64,000 nt of DNA, taken from positions 1 to 64,000 of the forward strand of contig JASANE010003231.1 in the NCBI GenBank assembly GCA_030248225.1, given 5' to 3'. This document shows, in pieces, positions 21,401 to 32,040 of this stretch. The notes below the pieces were generated by a model, which ran no database searches, had not been told where the DNA came from, and saw nothing but the letters and a program-made list of their open reading frames with translations. How positions within the stretch are numbered: the first letter of the stretch is position 1; the number at the start of each line of letters is the position of its first letter. Made by a program: the position numbers and the translations under genes. Source of the stretch: Trileptium ribeirensis. Taxonomy: Eukaryota; Nematoda; Enoplea; Enoplida; Thoracostomopsidae.

Positions 21401-21547
21401 GGAGCCCTATAGCGCATCATAGAGGCAAAGACGTTAACCAGCCTGCTTTAAATGATGGAAGCGTGTTTAACCGGTAAAATAACTCTACTATACAGCCATA
21501 ATTCACTGATTAACACTTCCCTTTTAATTTAGCTCATTACTAAGTAC

Positions 21548-21613
21548 AGGTTCCGGTTCTTGCAAAACTTGGCAGTTCCGGTTTTGGCTAATTTCGGTTG
21601 TGGTTACTCACTG
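21548..21613 (+). mobile_element. hAT right-end fragment
   Basis: GGTTCCGG-rich sequence ending TGGTTACTCACTG is the right terminus of the CCGGAA-rich hAT family described at 52577-53736. The matching left end was not found. Confidence 0.5.
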
Positions 21614-21884
21614 GTATAGTGACAGCATTGTAATTACATTTCATTTGTCATTGTTAGTAAACTTTGGACAATTGTATAATTTTTTGTTAAAATCTTGGAA
21701 TTGCATTTGGAACAATGAATCAGTAGCGCTATCAGGAGTCGTCCATAGGGACGCCACTCGCCAAACAACATCGTTTCTTTAACCCCGTTATTCAAAAAAC
21801 TGACTAACACCGGAGCCTATCTGAACAGGGATGGTCCGGGCCGGCCTCTGTGAAGTGAAGGTACATCAGTAACTCCAAATCGTA

Positions 21885-22112
21885 TCATACGTATTTGTAG
21901 TAAAGGGAGACGACTGGAGAGAGAGTGAAAGTGTTTATTCTACGCTCCATGCGTTGTAAGCACATTCAATGTAACGCAGTATACGCAATGTGTATAGTGG
22001 AAGCCATTTTTTGCTCTGGGTGTCCAAAAGCCTGACATATCGATCGATATGTTTAATACATTTTAATTCCACTATACCTTCATCATCTCTTGCTTCATCT
22101 GTTTTACTATAT
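21885..22112 (+). mobile_element. hAT non-autonomous repeat, part left of the large insertion
   Basis: From GTAGTAAAGGGAGACGAC to CATCTGTTTTACTATA this matches the middle of the hAT copies at 53357-53658 and 62760-63060, apart from a stretch of those copies missing here. The match stops abruptly at 22112, where the large element begins. The next piece of the same hAT resumes at 31304. Confidence 0.8.
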
Positions 22113-22232
22113 TGTAGCGAAGTGAATCCTAATGGGTATAAAACTTTCCAACGATGACGTTGTGTAATGTAACACTCAGAACCTAGAACTGCGCTTACTA
22201 CACAACTATAATAAACACCTAACTCAGTACTA

Positions 22233-22515
22233 CCAAGAGTGCATTAAGAAAGAGTATGACACTTCCTTGCACTCACAACTAAACCCGTATTTGATGACGC
22301 GGGCGTTTTCGGCCTGACCTCCCCCTCAGAATTTTTGGGGGTCGAGATGCACTGACCCACTATATTCTTGGGGAGGGTAGTCCAGTTTTTTTTTGGGGGG
22401 GGGGCGGTTGAACCAGCAGCTGCTTATAACCCGACGCCCCAGAATTTGGAATCCGAGCTACACGGGTTACTTGTGAGTGCAGGGAAGTCCCATACTCTTC
22501 CCTAATGAACGCTTG
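22233..22515. mobile_element. Small foldback element inside the left terminal repeat
   Basis: Its first ~55 bases (CCAAGAGTGCATTAAGAAAGAGTA...) and last ~60 bases are inverted copies, around a core with long G and T runs (22390-22410). The right terminal repeat of the host element lacks it and reads straight through (ACTTAATATTACTAAG), giving an empty site for comparison. Flanks CAGTACTA and ATATTACTA look like a decayed 8-9 bp duplication. Confidence 0.65.
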
Positions 22516-22706
22516 ATATTACTAAGATAACTAGTAGTACGCCAATAAAGTAATGAATTGTTTGAATTGACAAGGTGGATCTAATGATGCAAATAATGAA
22601 TTAATATATTAATGCTCAAGCAAACTTTATGAACCATAAGGTTGATCCTTCGATCCGGCCTAAGCTTTAACTTAGGCTTAGCTAATCTAGTCAATAAAAT
22701 TTTATC

Positions 22707-22902
22707 GGAGCACCACTGTGTTCTCATAGAAATTTTTTCGGAGCAGCCCTCTGCTCTCAATATCACCAAGAAAAATGGAGCGCCCCGTCTGCTCTCAAAG
22801 ACCCACTAGTAGATGGAGCACCCCTGTGCTCTCAAACAGTACTAAAGTATGGAGCACCCCTGTGCTCGCAATAGTAAATTTTAGGAGCAGCCCGTCTGCT
22901 CT
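22707..22902 (-). other. Array of six short hairpins, left end
   Basis: Six short inverted repeats of the form GAGCAC/GTGCTC or GAGCAG/CTGCTC with 4-5 base loops start at about 22707, 22740, 22777, 22815, 22851 and 22884, spaced about 33-38 bases apart. Stem sequences alternate between the two types and some differences are on both sides of the stem. Confidence 0.75.
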
Positions 22903-23860
22903 CAATAAGCCCCAAATTTTGTTAAAGTCGGAATCAGCGATAAGTCTTATCTTTACCTACTGCCTAGCTAGAACAGTGTTAAATAACAAGGTGCCTTGTG
23001 GCAATTAAGCTATGAAATAATTTAGAGAATGAACACTTGCTCTGAGATCTTCGATCGCGACTGACTCTCTGATCAAAGAAAATCTCAGGTTATATACATC
23101 AAAAATCTGGGATAAATAGGTCCAGACTTTAAGCCCAAAATCCTCAGGATTTTAATAAACCTGGTATCGTTGCTAAAAATAAATTTTTGTGTCCACCAGC
23201 AAATTTCATGAAGTAGAATTTTAAATGTTACAATTGTAGTGCGATTAAAAACTCACGAACACTCAGTCTATTTAATTATCTTGGTATAACACCAACATTC
23301 TGTTTAAAAACACTAAACTACCGCATTATGCTTTCATATTTAAGAGAAAAAAGTTTGGTAAAATCTTTTAGTAACCCGGCAAAAGGGCACCATGTAAATT
23401 AAACGAAAACAACCTTCACAACACGGCATTAAGCTGTAATCAGTTGTAAAATTGCCCGCTGAAAAAATCAACAGAAATTAACATGTGTTATGTACTTAAG
23501 CGTCATCCGGCGATGGATTTAACAGTGCGTAGAACAAATAGATCAAAAATAGACGTGAACTGAATAATTGCTACGCACAGCTGAATTTGAGTTTTAATTA
23601 TAAACGTTTGACTATTTATAAAGACGCAACGCACTGCACGTTATCCTTGTCATAGAAACATCGTCTTTCTATCTACACTACTATTTCAAAAAAATTACAC
23701 GTAATGCGGCGTTTGAATCAAGGAATTGCACTCACGCATCAAATTTCGCTAAAACACGAATGTAGACTTTTAGTGGGCGTGTTCACACACAACGTTATAC
23801 GTTGGTAAACCGTACAGGAATTGTTTTATTATATTAAAGAGACTATCGTAAAGAGTTGGG

Positions 23861-25088
23861 GCATAAGTCTAATATCGGGGCCCAAGAAATGAAAAAAATT
23901 TTTTGCTCCGATTTGCCTAAAATTTTGCATACGGGGGTTTTCCAGTATGGGGAATTCATTTTTGACACTTTTAGCGAAAAAAAATTTTTTGACCAAAAAA
24001 ATTTTTTTTGACCAAAAAAATTTTGAAAAAAATTTTTTTTGCCGAAATTCACCCAAAACCATTTTTTGATGCCAACAGAAAAATCAACATATTCAACTTA
24101 CTTTTTGGATTTGATGCAGTGCAGCTTGGTGAGCGCAACTAAGCAGCATCTCTTAAATTTCGTCGAGAGTCCTTCTTCATAATACACTTTGCGAACATAG
24201 AGCTGGAATTCGGGCGTCCCTCCACCTTTTGCTGGCTTGGGACAGTCAAGCAAATCTTTGCTTGGCGGAGTTTCCGCCCCATACCCCGTCCTACCACCCA
24301 CTGGGCGCTGCGTTGCTGGCTGTCTTAGCTAATTGCAGGGATTCCTCTCTGCAATATGACGCAGCATGTTGAGGAATGCAAAGCACAAATAGCCCTCCTT
24401 TACAAGGACATCATATATGCCGAAGACCCATCGTTCACGCTGCAGTCTGCCGCGGTTGTATTTATGCCAATGTTTTGTTGTATTTGTGTTTGGTTATATT
24501 GGTGTATTTGTTGCCAAATAGACGAGAGCATATATGATGTCCTTGTAAAGGAGGGCTATTTGTGCTTTGCATTCCTCAACATGCTGCGTCATATTGCAGA
24601 GAGGAATCCCTGCAATTAGCTAAGACAGCCAGCAACGCAGCGCCCAGTGGGTGGTAGGACGGGGTATGGGGCGGAAACTCCGCCAAGCAAAGATTTGCTT
24701 GACTGTCCCAAGCCAGCAAAAGGTGGAGGGACGCCCGAATTCCAGCTCTATGTTCGCAAAGTGTATTATGAAGAAGGACTCTCGACGAAATTTAAGAGAT
24801 GCTGCTTAGTTGCGCTCACCAAGCTGCACTGCATCAAATCCAAAAAGTAAGTTGAATATGTTGATTTTTCTGTTGGCATCAAAAAATGGTTTTGGGTGAA
24901 TTTCGTCAAAAAAAATTTTTTTCAAAATTTTTTGGGTCAAAAAAAATTTTTTTGGTCAAAAAAATTTTTTTCGCTAAAAGTGTCAAAAATGAATTCCCCA
25001 TACTGGAAAACCCCCGTATGCAAAATTTTAGGCAAATCGGAGCAAAAAATTTTTTTCATTTCTTGGGCCCCGATATTAGACTTATGCC
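23861..25088. mobile_element. Foldback transposon with ~560-bp arms
   Basis: Two nearly identical inverted arms (about 23860-24420 and 24528-25088) surround a 107-base centre. Arm differences seen are few and mostly in A or T run length. The direct repeat GAGTTGGG (23853-23860 and 25089-25096) marks a fresh insertion with a 7-8 bp target duplication. Each arm holds the same 67-codon open frame, reading outwards (minus at 24098-24301, plus at 24647-24850), and a very A/T-run-rich outer part. No transposase family is recognised. Confidence 0.82.
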
Positions 25089-25914
25089 GAGTTGGGTAAA
25101 CATGTTCACACTTTCCAGAAACGTCTATTTTTTAGCACCCCAGAGTTTACTAGGATTGGTGGAGCAGTAAAAATACACACCATTGGCTTGTAATCTCTCA
25201 GTTCAATTATCCGATTGAAACACCATTTGGCTCGGTAGAACTTTGAGATTTTGCACGCTGGTATATTCCGTTTTGCGTGTTTGGGCTGGTAAGTCCACAA
25301 AGTTATAATGAGGGTTTTGTTGTGTTCTTGTAACGGTTTGAAACAATACATCAATTCATCGGGTCATGTGAACCCTGGTTCTACCGTGGTTGACACGCAG
25401 CTTTTTTGTTGGTTAGCAGTACTCGCGCCTTGTTCGGGATTTATTATTGTTCACACGTGCTCAGCCTGACGTCGGTTCTTGCCGAAGCTACTGTCACTAC
25501 AGAATGAAGATTGAGCGTACTTTATATTTTATACAAAACGTCATTGTTTTTGTGGAACTTCTAGTTCACTAACAGATTTAGCCTCAATCTGGGCATAGGG
25601 GACCTTAGTTTTTCTTTATGTGCTATTAATTTTCTTGAGATGTGAATAATTTGTTAAATCTTTATCAAAAATACTGAAATAAAATTACACGGTATATCAG
25701 CTATATTGATGTCTTATAATATTACTACAAGCCAATTGGTAAGTATTTCAGGCACCGACACCGCCTTGAGAGGGGGAAACTGATGCATCCCCGCGTTCAG
25801 CTTTCTTAAGATACCATTGCAATTCTTGGCACAGAATGTACGAAATGTCGTTCTGCAACGTTACAGGTCCCTTAGTACCACCGTTAAACGAACCTCAGTC
25901 TAACTTTGTCCGCA

Positions 25915-26925
25915 ACCATCTAAGTTGATTTAACGCAGAGCAGCAACAAGTGGTTGAAGCTCTGCTGCTGCCGTAACAAAATCATACTGTGTAAGGCACC
26001 GCCCGGTACTGGGGAAACGCTATGTATGGCTGAGCTAGCAGGAGCTTATTTAATCGCCGATCCAGATAAGAGTGATGGCTGTTGCTAGCACTTACTCCGC
26101 AGCGAATATCTTCGCATTACGCTCTCGCGTAGCTTTACAAAGGCTATGCGGGGACAATGTACCCTCCTTTGCCTTACTTCGTTACCTCGCACGCGGCATT
26201 GACACTATGAAGCAAGCCGCATAACATCTAGCAACACGCTCATGACACATAAAATAATTGTGGAAACTCTCGAATTGGTAATAATATACATCGTCAATAG
26301 CCTGGACACGTACGAGCGTGAGTTTAATCATCCACGCTTTGGTGAACCGAAGTTCGACCTGCTCATAGTTGAGGAGGCTGCTTCAGTAGACCTACCGCGC
26401 TTGGCTGCTGTCCTCCTGCTCGCTATCGCCGCAGGCGATTATTCTAATGGGCGACATTGAACAGCTTTTTGCATACATTACAAACATGTTACTCAAGCGT
26501 GTTGCTGCAAGCGAATCATGCGTGCAGTTCTTGCTCGACCTTATTCCTATCCACCCTTTCTGCCAAGTCTGCAGCTCACGCAGCACTATCGTTCACGAGC
26601 ACAGCTTTTACGCCCGGTTAACCGTGCTATCTATCGTCACACGCGGCTTTACGCAGCCGCCAAAGAGTCCCTTTACGGATACGCACCGGCTGAAGTTGCT
26701 GTTGTGCCTTGTGAATCAGTCGGCTTCATGGATATCGAGTGCCTTCAGTTGGCCCAAGGCAGCAGCTTATACAATGTGTCGGAAATATCCGGTATATTTC
26801 GCTTGCTTGACATCGTGATCGCTGATCATGGTGCAGACCCAGCTTCAGCCGGGATCGACGCTACGTACGCCGCGCAGGCAGATATTACTCAAAGCCCTTC
26901 TGAACCCTATATATTTACAAATTAA
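25915..26925 (+). pseudogene. SF1 (UPF1-like) helicase, degenerate
   Basis: Pieces in different frames fall in the order of an SF1 helicase. There is a Q-motif-like NAEQQQVVEAL (about 25935), and a Walker A APPGTGET (about 26005, with glutamate in place of the catalytic lysine of GTGKT). Walker B is LLIVEEAAS (about 26360), motif III is ILMGDIEQL (about 26440), LTQHYRSRAQLL (about 26580) resembles LxxQYRMH, and GIDATYAAQADI (about 26860) resembles the ITPYxAQ motif. Stops and frameshifts separate the blocks. Such proteins unwind nucleic acid using ATP; this one cannot. It lies in the middle of the 9.2-kb element, upstream of the NADAR remnant and on the same strand, so both may come from one gene. 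Confidence 0.75.
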
Positions 26926-27295
26926 GATAGGCTGTGCCAACAGATGGCAGAGCGATGAGCGTTCATACATGATTATTTTGCTAGTTCACTAAGCCAGTGT
27001 TCTACGCGCGGACAAGACCATGACATCGGTGACACCATGTCTCATTTGTAGTGTGCTATAATTCATCTTCATCTCGCTTATAATTGTTGTCGGTCAGCAT
27101 ATTGTAGTGTTTGCTCATAGCATAAGCAATATTTTTAAGTTAACTATTATATCCGGTAGACCAATTGCAACTGAACCAAGCTTTGCCTTGTTAATTCGCA
27201 ACATATATCTGTATGTATTATCGTATGGTATTATTTTGCCTTCGGTCGCTCGACAACACTTCGGCACCGACAATGCCGGTGAGTATGATTATGGC

Positions 27296-27838
27296 TCTTT
27301 CGAAACAACGACGAGACTCCGTGGTTCCATTTTTCACTAAGGCCAGCTGTTTTTCGAATCATTACCCAGCCGCCGTCATTATAGATGGAATAAAATATAA
27401 TTCAACCGAGCAATATTACATGTTGACAAGGGCTGAGTATTTTGGTTTCAAACTAATCGCAAAATCCGGCATGGAATGCACCGACCCGAGGGAAATCAAA
27501 CGTCTTAGTAAGCACGTCGAAAAGATTTATGGCAAAATCTGACCGAGGTCGTCTGCTGCTTAGCCTGTGGGATCAGACTTTTTGCTATTTCTAAAAACCT
27601 GGAGCTAGCAGTTTCTAAAAGATTCGAACAAAACGAATGTTTAAAGACGGCATTTTAACGCAGCTACAAAATTGCAGGCCGAAGTGAACCCCTCGGATAA
27701 TTTCTGGGGTATCAGCATTTGTAAATCAAACCCATTCATTCAAAACTCCGACAAATGGCTCGGTAGAAATGTGATGGGGAAAATTTTAGTGCGGGTGCGG
27801 GATAACTTAGCTAAGCCACTACGACAGTCCGTAGAGCA
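27296..27838 (+). pseudogene. NADAR (YbiA-like) domain, degenerate
   Basis: The first half lies in the open frame 27213-27542: PFFTKASCFSNHYPA, then NSTEQYYMLTRAEYFG and CTDPREIKRLSKHV. These correspond to the FSNFYP, S(V/T)EQYYQA and TDPREAKRLGR blocks of NADAR. After a stop and a frameshift the second half follows: DNFWGISIC and KWLGRNVMGKILVRVRD, matching WGIG and W.GxNxLGKxLMxVR. NADAR proteins act on ADP-ribose conjugates, and some remove ADP-ribose from guanine in nucleic acid. All blocks are present in order, so a full-length domain was once encoded, but the frame is now broken. Confidence 0.78.
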
Positions 27839-28926
27839 CGAAGTGTAAGATGCGCCATCTTGATCAGGTATGCGTAGTTACGACATGTGATGTTTTGCAT
27901 ATTGAAGAAATTGGCCACAACGATGGCGTTGGCTGTGCACATCTTGGCTCCCTATAGTCATCCCGTTATCCAGAATCATTTTAATATTCTGTGAGGCTCA
28001 CGTATACCTATCGGGTCTCCCGACTGTTATATAAAGGCTCCGAACCGTCAGCCCGTGAATTTCAATTTTAGTTCTGAGTAGAATAAGTGTGAATATGACC
28101 GAGGCAGACAGTACGACTTTCGACTGTAATGTGCGAATCGTTTCAACCCGGGCCGGGATGACTCATTCTTCTATCCCTCTAGTGTCGGTAAGCTGAGTAG
28201 CATAAATAACCGATTGCGATTGCTCCACTTGTAACCTCTGGACCTCATACGAACAGAAATGTTGAGGAAACAGAGATCGGTACCGCACCTCTGTGATAAT
28301 TTTAATTTTTTTATTTTCACATCACTGCCATATGCTGTGCAACGAGGAACACAAAACCTGGCAACTCACGCGATTTAGAAGCCGAAAATGTAACTGAAAC
28401 GTTCAGATATGGGATTTTACAGCAGTAGCCAAATATGTCAGTGTTCCTATCTGATGGACAATCCTACGTGGTGATCTGTCTTACGAAGGCCAGAGGGTTA
28501 TATACTATCTGAACAATCTTAACAAAACATTAAAGGAAGTTAACAGAATAGTGGGTTTACTTCCCGTTCAAATTTGTTGTGCTTAACTTTTTTATTTACT
28601 GCTTTTTATTAAAGCTGTCCCTTTGCAAACATCCCCCTACGTTCAATACGTAATTTTTAAGTTGACTGCATATAGCTTTGATTGATTATACCAAGGTTCT
28701 AGCTCCTCGTTCGACATGTAGCTCCGTGCTTGGCGTCAATAGTTTTTAGCACCTTTTCGGTCACACATTCCCGCAGTTGCTGTGTTGCGGGAATTTTACA
28801 ACTAGTAGCTTTGCTCTGCCATCACATGCAGAACGTTGGGATGAAGAAGAATTTCAGCAACAAACGATTTATGTTTTAGTTCCTATCAATGAATTGTATA
28901 CATATATTGCAAAAAATGACTAAATA
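27839..28926. other. Unassigned interior of the 9.2-kb element
   Basis: No motif recognised in any frame. It could be the decayed tail of the helicase/NADAR gene. Confidence 0.4.
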
Positions 28927-29343
28927 TTAGCTGTTGATTGTAGATATGAGAATGTAACTATGAATATGAAACCTATTTACATAGAAAAGTTCATCGAAAT
29001 TTGTTTTAAAATTTAGATTATGTCTTAAACGATGAATTATGTGTAAAAAATCTCCTTCACCAAAATTTATAACGTCATCGATTTGTGTTACGTCTTCAAT
29101 TATTAACGACACGATGTACTCGACACTCCTTTCCAACAGCCCACCGCATTCCCAGCTCTGACCACCCAGTTTTCGATCGTGCCCATCAGTTAACTCGATG
29201 CAAATTTGCTTCAGAGCGTAACGCAAAAGGTTGTTGCCTGCGCGTATCGTGTGTTGTTTGTCCGTGCATTGTTATTCGCTCGCCTTGTGATGTTTCTTAA
29301 GGAACTCAGCAACAGCACCCAGGCAGCTCAGTAGTTTGCGCAT
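28927..29343 (-). pseudogene. Unidentified open reading frame, probably broken
   Basis: A 99-codon frame (28927-29226) reads like protein, for example LLERSVEYIVSLIIEDVTQI and FGEGDFLHIIHRLRHNL. Upstream in another frame an ATG near 29343 opens MRKLLSCLGAVAEFLKKHH, so the two may be parts of one gene split by a frameshift. No family was recognised. It lies in the 9.2-kb element on the strand opposite the helicase. Confidence 0.3.
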
Positions 29344-30499
29344 GCTACTCGAAATAGTCATCGTCGAAACGAAAAACTATCTTCTCAAAGAGTTGCCTCG
29401 CAGGACACATTTTTTCGAAAAAAAATAGTCCGTCGGACACTATTTTTCAAAAAATTGTACCCTTTTGCAAATTTCATCCTCCAAAAAATAGCAAATTTTT
29501 GTTTCAGTTTAAAAATTTCGATCAATTTTTAAAAGTTTCGCTCTCTTAAATATAACGTCATGAGCTTTATCCGTCCTAAATAAGCTAAACGTTTGTTTTA
29601 GGTTTAGATTTGGCATTGATTAACCAGAATGCAAGACGCTTCACACAACTCATGCATCCCACTATTTCGCTTCTCGGCGTGTCTTCCCATCAAACGCGAT
29701 GGTTATTTACTTTTTGAACTTCCAATACCATTCTAACGTGAATGTTTTTGTTCTGAGGGAGAATGTAGTACTACTTCTGCTCATTCATTGGTTGTGTTTG
29801 TAGTTTGGAACATAACTTTTAATTGTAGTGTGGTGTGATGTAGTCCAAAACGTATTTGTACGTGATTGGCTGTTATTTTACAATTAACTGGCAGCTGGCC
29901 ATTCATTGAAGGCAACAGTCTAGGAAGATTCTATAATGGAATTATTCCGTGCAGTAGCAGCGCTTTTCTTGTTTACTTCTTTTTTGTGTTGTATGGCATG
30001 TATAGTCTAATGATTTTTTGTATACGGGTTGCTTACATGCTGCTGTATTTTGGCAGTACAGCAGTTGCGTAACATGATAAAATATTGTCGCTGTTGTTGT
30101 TGGTTCAATAACAAGGTGCCCTAGGTGGGCTTTGAAGTTTGAGTAATGTATATTATCTAAGTATAATAAAAATTCCCCGTGAATTATATTTTTGCGGAGA
30201 TGAGTTAAAGAAATTTACTGTGGATAAACTCCGTACGAAATGTCAATTCATATGATGGTTTGCCGAATAGTGCGTGTAGGCCTTTAAATTTTTTTCCGTC
30301 GCGAAACATTTATTAGCAATTTAAATTATTTTATGTTGCTTTTTGCGCTAATAGTGGTAGCAAAAATATATTAAGTGTTAAATTCGAGGTATTATTGCAA
30401 ATCTAAATTTATTTTTAGAACATTGTGAAAGCTTTGTTAAAATTCCAAGAATTTTAAGCGCTGATCTAGGACTAGCTAGTCTAGGTTTTAAGATATCTA
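29344..30499. other. Unassigned interior of the 9.2-kb element
   Basis: Contains one hydrophobic 68-codon frame at 29866-30072 (FLVYFFFVLYGMYSLMIF) with no ATG-supported context or splice sites. It could be chance in T-rich DNA. Nothing else was recognised. Confidence 0.35.
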
Positions 30500-31303
30500 A
30501 ACTGAGTCCTTGTTCGATCAGCGAGGCAGTTGCTGCTTTAGTTCGCAGAGGCAGTTACTGCCTTAGTTCGCAGAGCTGTCGCTGCCATCTACTGCAGAGT
30601 CAGCTGCAGCAGCAGATTGTAGAGTCAGTCGCGATCGGAGATCTCAGAGTAAGTGTCGTATGTTCTTCAATTTATTTCTTAGCTTAATTGCCAAACGGTA
30701 CCTTGTTATTTAGCACTGTTCTAGCTAGGCAGTAGTTATTAAACGCTAAGACTTAGCGCTGATTCCGAGTTAAACAAAATTTTGGGGTTATTGAGAGCAG
30801 ACGGGCTGCTCATAAAATTTTTCTATTGAGAGCACAGGAGTGCTCCACATACTAGCGGGTCTCTGGGAGCACACGGGGTGCTCCATATCTTAGTGGGTTA
30901 TTAAGAGCAGACGGGCTGCTCCGAAAAGTTTTCTCTTCAGAGCAGAGGGCTGCTTCTAATAATTTTCTTTTGAAAGCACAGGGGTGCTCCGATAAAATTT
31001 ATTGACTAGGTTGAGCTAAGCTTAAGTTAAAGCTTAGGCCGGATTGACGGATCCATCTTGTAGGTCATAGATTTGCTCGAGCATTAATATTAATTTATTA
31101 TTTGGATCCTTAGATCCACCTTGTCAATTCAAACAATTCATTACTTTATTGCCGCACTATCATTTATCTTAGTAATATTAAGTTAGTTGGTTATTTTATT
31201 TGTGTAGTAAATGAAGTCCTATGTTCTGAATGCTACCATTACACAGGGTCATCGTTGCAAAAAATTTGAAAGTTTTATACTTATTAGGACTCGCTTCGCT
31301 ACA
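30500..31303 (+). repeat. Right inverted terminal repeat of the 9.2-kb element
   Basis: It has the same order of blocks as the left repeat: GTCAGTCGCGATCGGAGATCTCAGA followed by GTAAGTG (near 30650), the hairpin array, GATAAAATTTATTGACTAGG, the TTGTCAATTCAAACAATTC stretch, and the terminus. It has an extra GCAG/CTGC-rich run (30525-30610) that the left copy lacks. Confidence 0.75.
30795..30990 (+). other. Array of six short hairpins, right end
   Basis: Inverted repeats begin at about 30795, 30829, 30866, 30905, 30940 and 30974. Typical units are GAGCAGACGGGCTGCTC and GAGCACACGGGGTGCTC. Number and spacing match the left array. Confidence 0.75.
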
Positions 31304-31402
31304 ATATATAAGTTTCAAACACCAGGTTCCGGATCCGGTTTAAATGGACAGTTCCGGTTGGTATTTCCTGTTCCGGTAAATTTCGATTCCGGTTATTCCC
31401 TG
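31304..31402 (+). mobile_element. hAT non-autonomous repeat, right end after the large insertion
   Basis: TATATAAGTTTCAAACACCAGGTTCCGG to GGTTATTCCCTG is the last part of the hAT copies at 53655-53736 and 63055-63161. It continues the piece that stops at 22112. Confidence 0.8.
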
Positions 31403-31650
31403 CCATACATGGTAAACCATATCCCTATTCATCACAACCTTTAATGTAACAGTAACTGAAACAGGTATTTTCCAAAAGGTTAAAATTTTATACTGGAGCT
31501 GATGTACACATGCAAAAGCCTATAGGTTGAACAAAAATAAATTTGGCTAGAGAACAACGGTTCTAATTTAAGCTGGCTAGAAAACAATGGTTGAAGTTTA
31601 TAACTTAATCGTATTAAACTATTTATTCAGTGTGCGGTTAACTGATGCGT

Positions 31651-31854
31651 TTAGAAAGTAGTGTAACGTTCAATCGATTCTTCATCATTATAAGTATGAT
31701 AAACGGGCTGTGCTGTGCTGTACGTTTTTTCCGTCGATAGTACCGTAGTTCTGCTGGAGTTATCAAATTGTTCGATCATAGTTCCCATTAAGAATTTGCT
31801 CTTTTGAAATGAATCCGTTATAAACATGGAGAATGTGAAAATTGCTGAGATTAT
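31651..31854 (-). CDS. Possible exon of an unidentified membrane protein
   Basis: A strong acceptor (AAATATTTCAG before 31854) opens a 67-codon frame with one hydrophobic stretch (IISAIFTFSMFI). The tail contains KTYSTAQPVYHTYNDEES, loosely like the end of the gene A frame at 14204 (KTYLAQDN...QNDDED). It may be a remnant of a third receptor gene between A and B. No other exon was found. Confidence 0.28.
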   Translation of the reverse strand: MISAIFTFSMFITDSFQKSKFLMGTMIEQFDNSSRTTVLSTEKTYSTAQPVYHTYNDEESIERYTTF

Positions 31855-32040
31855 CTGAAATATTTGATAAATTGATGTATATTTCAAATTTATTCGAGAA
31901 TACACATTCGGTGATTTATTTGGTGTGTGTATGTATAACTGACAGTCTTTTCCATTCTATATATGTCAGAATTTCGTCAACAGTTCATGATGACGTGCAA
32001 ATGTGATCAACGTGTAAATAGGCAAATCACTATCGAAATC

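Larger units (their letters stand above)
22113..23110 (-). repeat. Left inverted terminal repeat of the 9.2-kb element
   Basis: Read on the minus strand the order is: TATATAA (about 23090-23096), GTCAGTCGCGATCG (about 23060), an AGATCTCAGAG block followed by AGCAAGTG, six hairpins (22707-22902), a TAAGCTTAAG-like palindromic stretch, then GTAACACTCAG-type sequence and the terminus. The right repeat has the same order. The left one is interrupted by a foldback insertion at 22233-22515. The inner limit is approximate. Confidence 0.75.
22113..31303. mobile_element. 9.2-kb element with long inverted ends and helicase/NADAR remains
   Basis: The two ends are inverted copies: TGTAGCGAAGTG at 22113 and its inverse CTTCGCTACA at 31303. 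Homology extends inwards about 0.8-1 kb. A hAT repeat is cut exactly at these points: its middle is to the left and its final ~100 bases to the right, in the same orientation. So everything between arrived as one insertion. The flanks share a 4-bp direct repeat (ATAT, or TATA if one more T is included at each end). Inside are a broken SF1 helicase, a broken NADAR domain and two foldback insertions. No transposase or integrase was recognised, so its class is open. A 4-bp duplication occurs in Sola, Ginger and some Academ elements. Confidence 0.75.

Noticed and set aside
22700..22910. CRISPR-like array
   Set aside because: Regular spacing of short palindromes recalls CRISPR repeats, but the spacers are similar between the two ends of one element and there are no cas genes; this is animal DNA.
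24098..24301. Pair of identical genes at 24098-24301 and 24647-24850
   Set aside because: They are the two arms of a foldback element, so identity reflects the inverted repeat; no known domain.
22113..31303. LTR retrotransposon with its two LTRs
   Set aside because: The terminal repeats have TATA and donor-like signals and end in TG...CA, but they are inverted, not direct, and no reverse transcriptase or integrase was seen between them.
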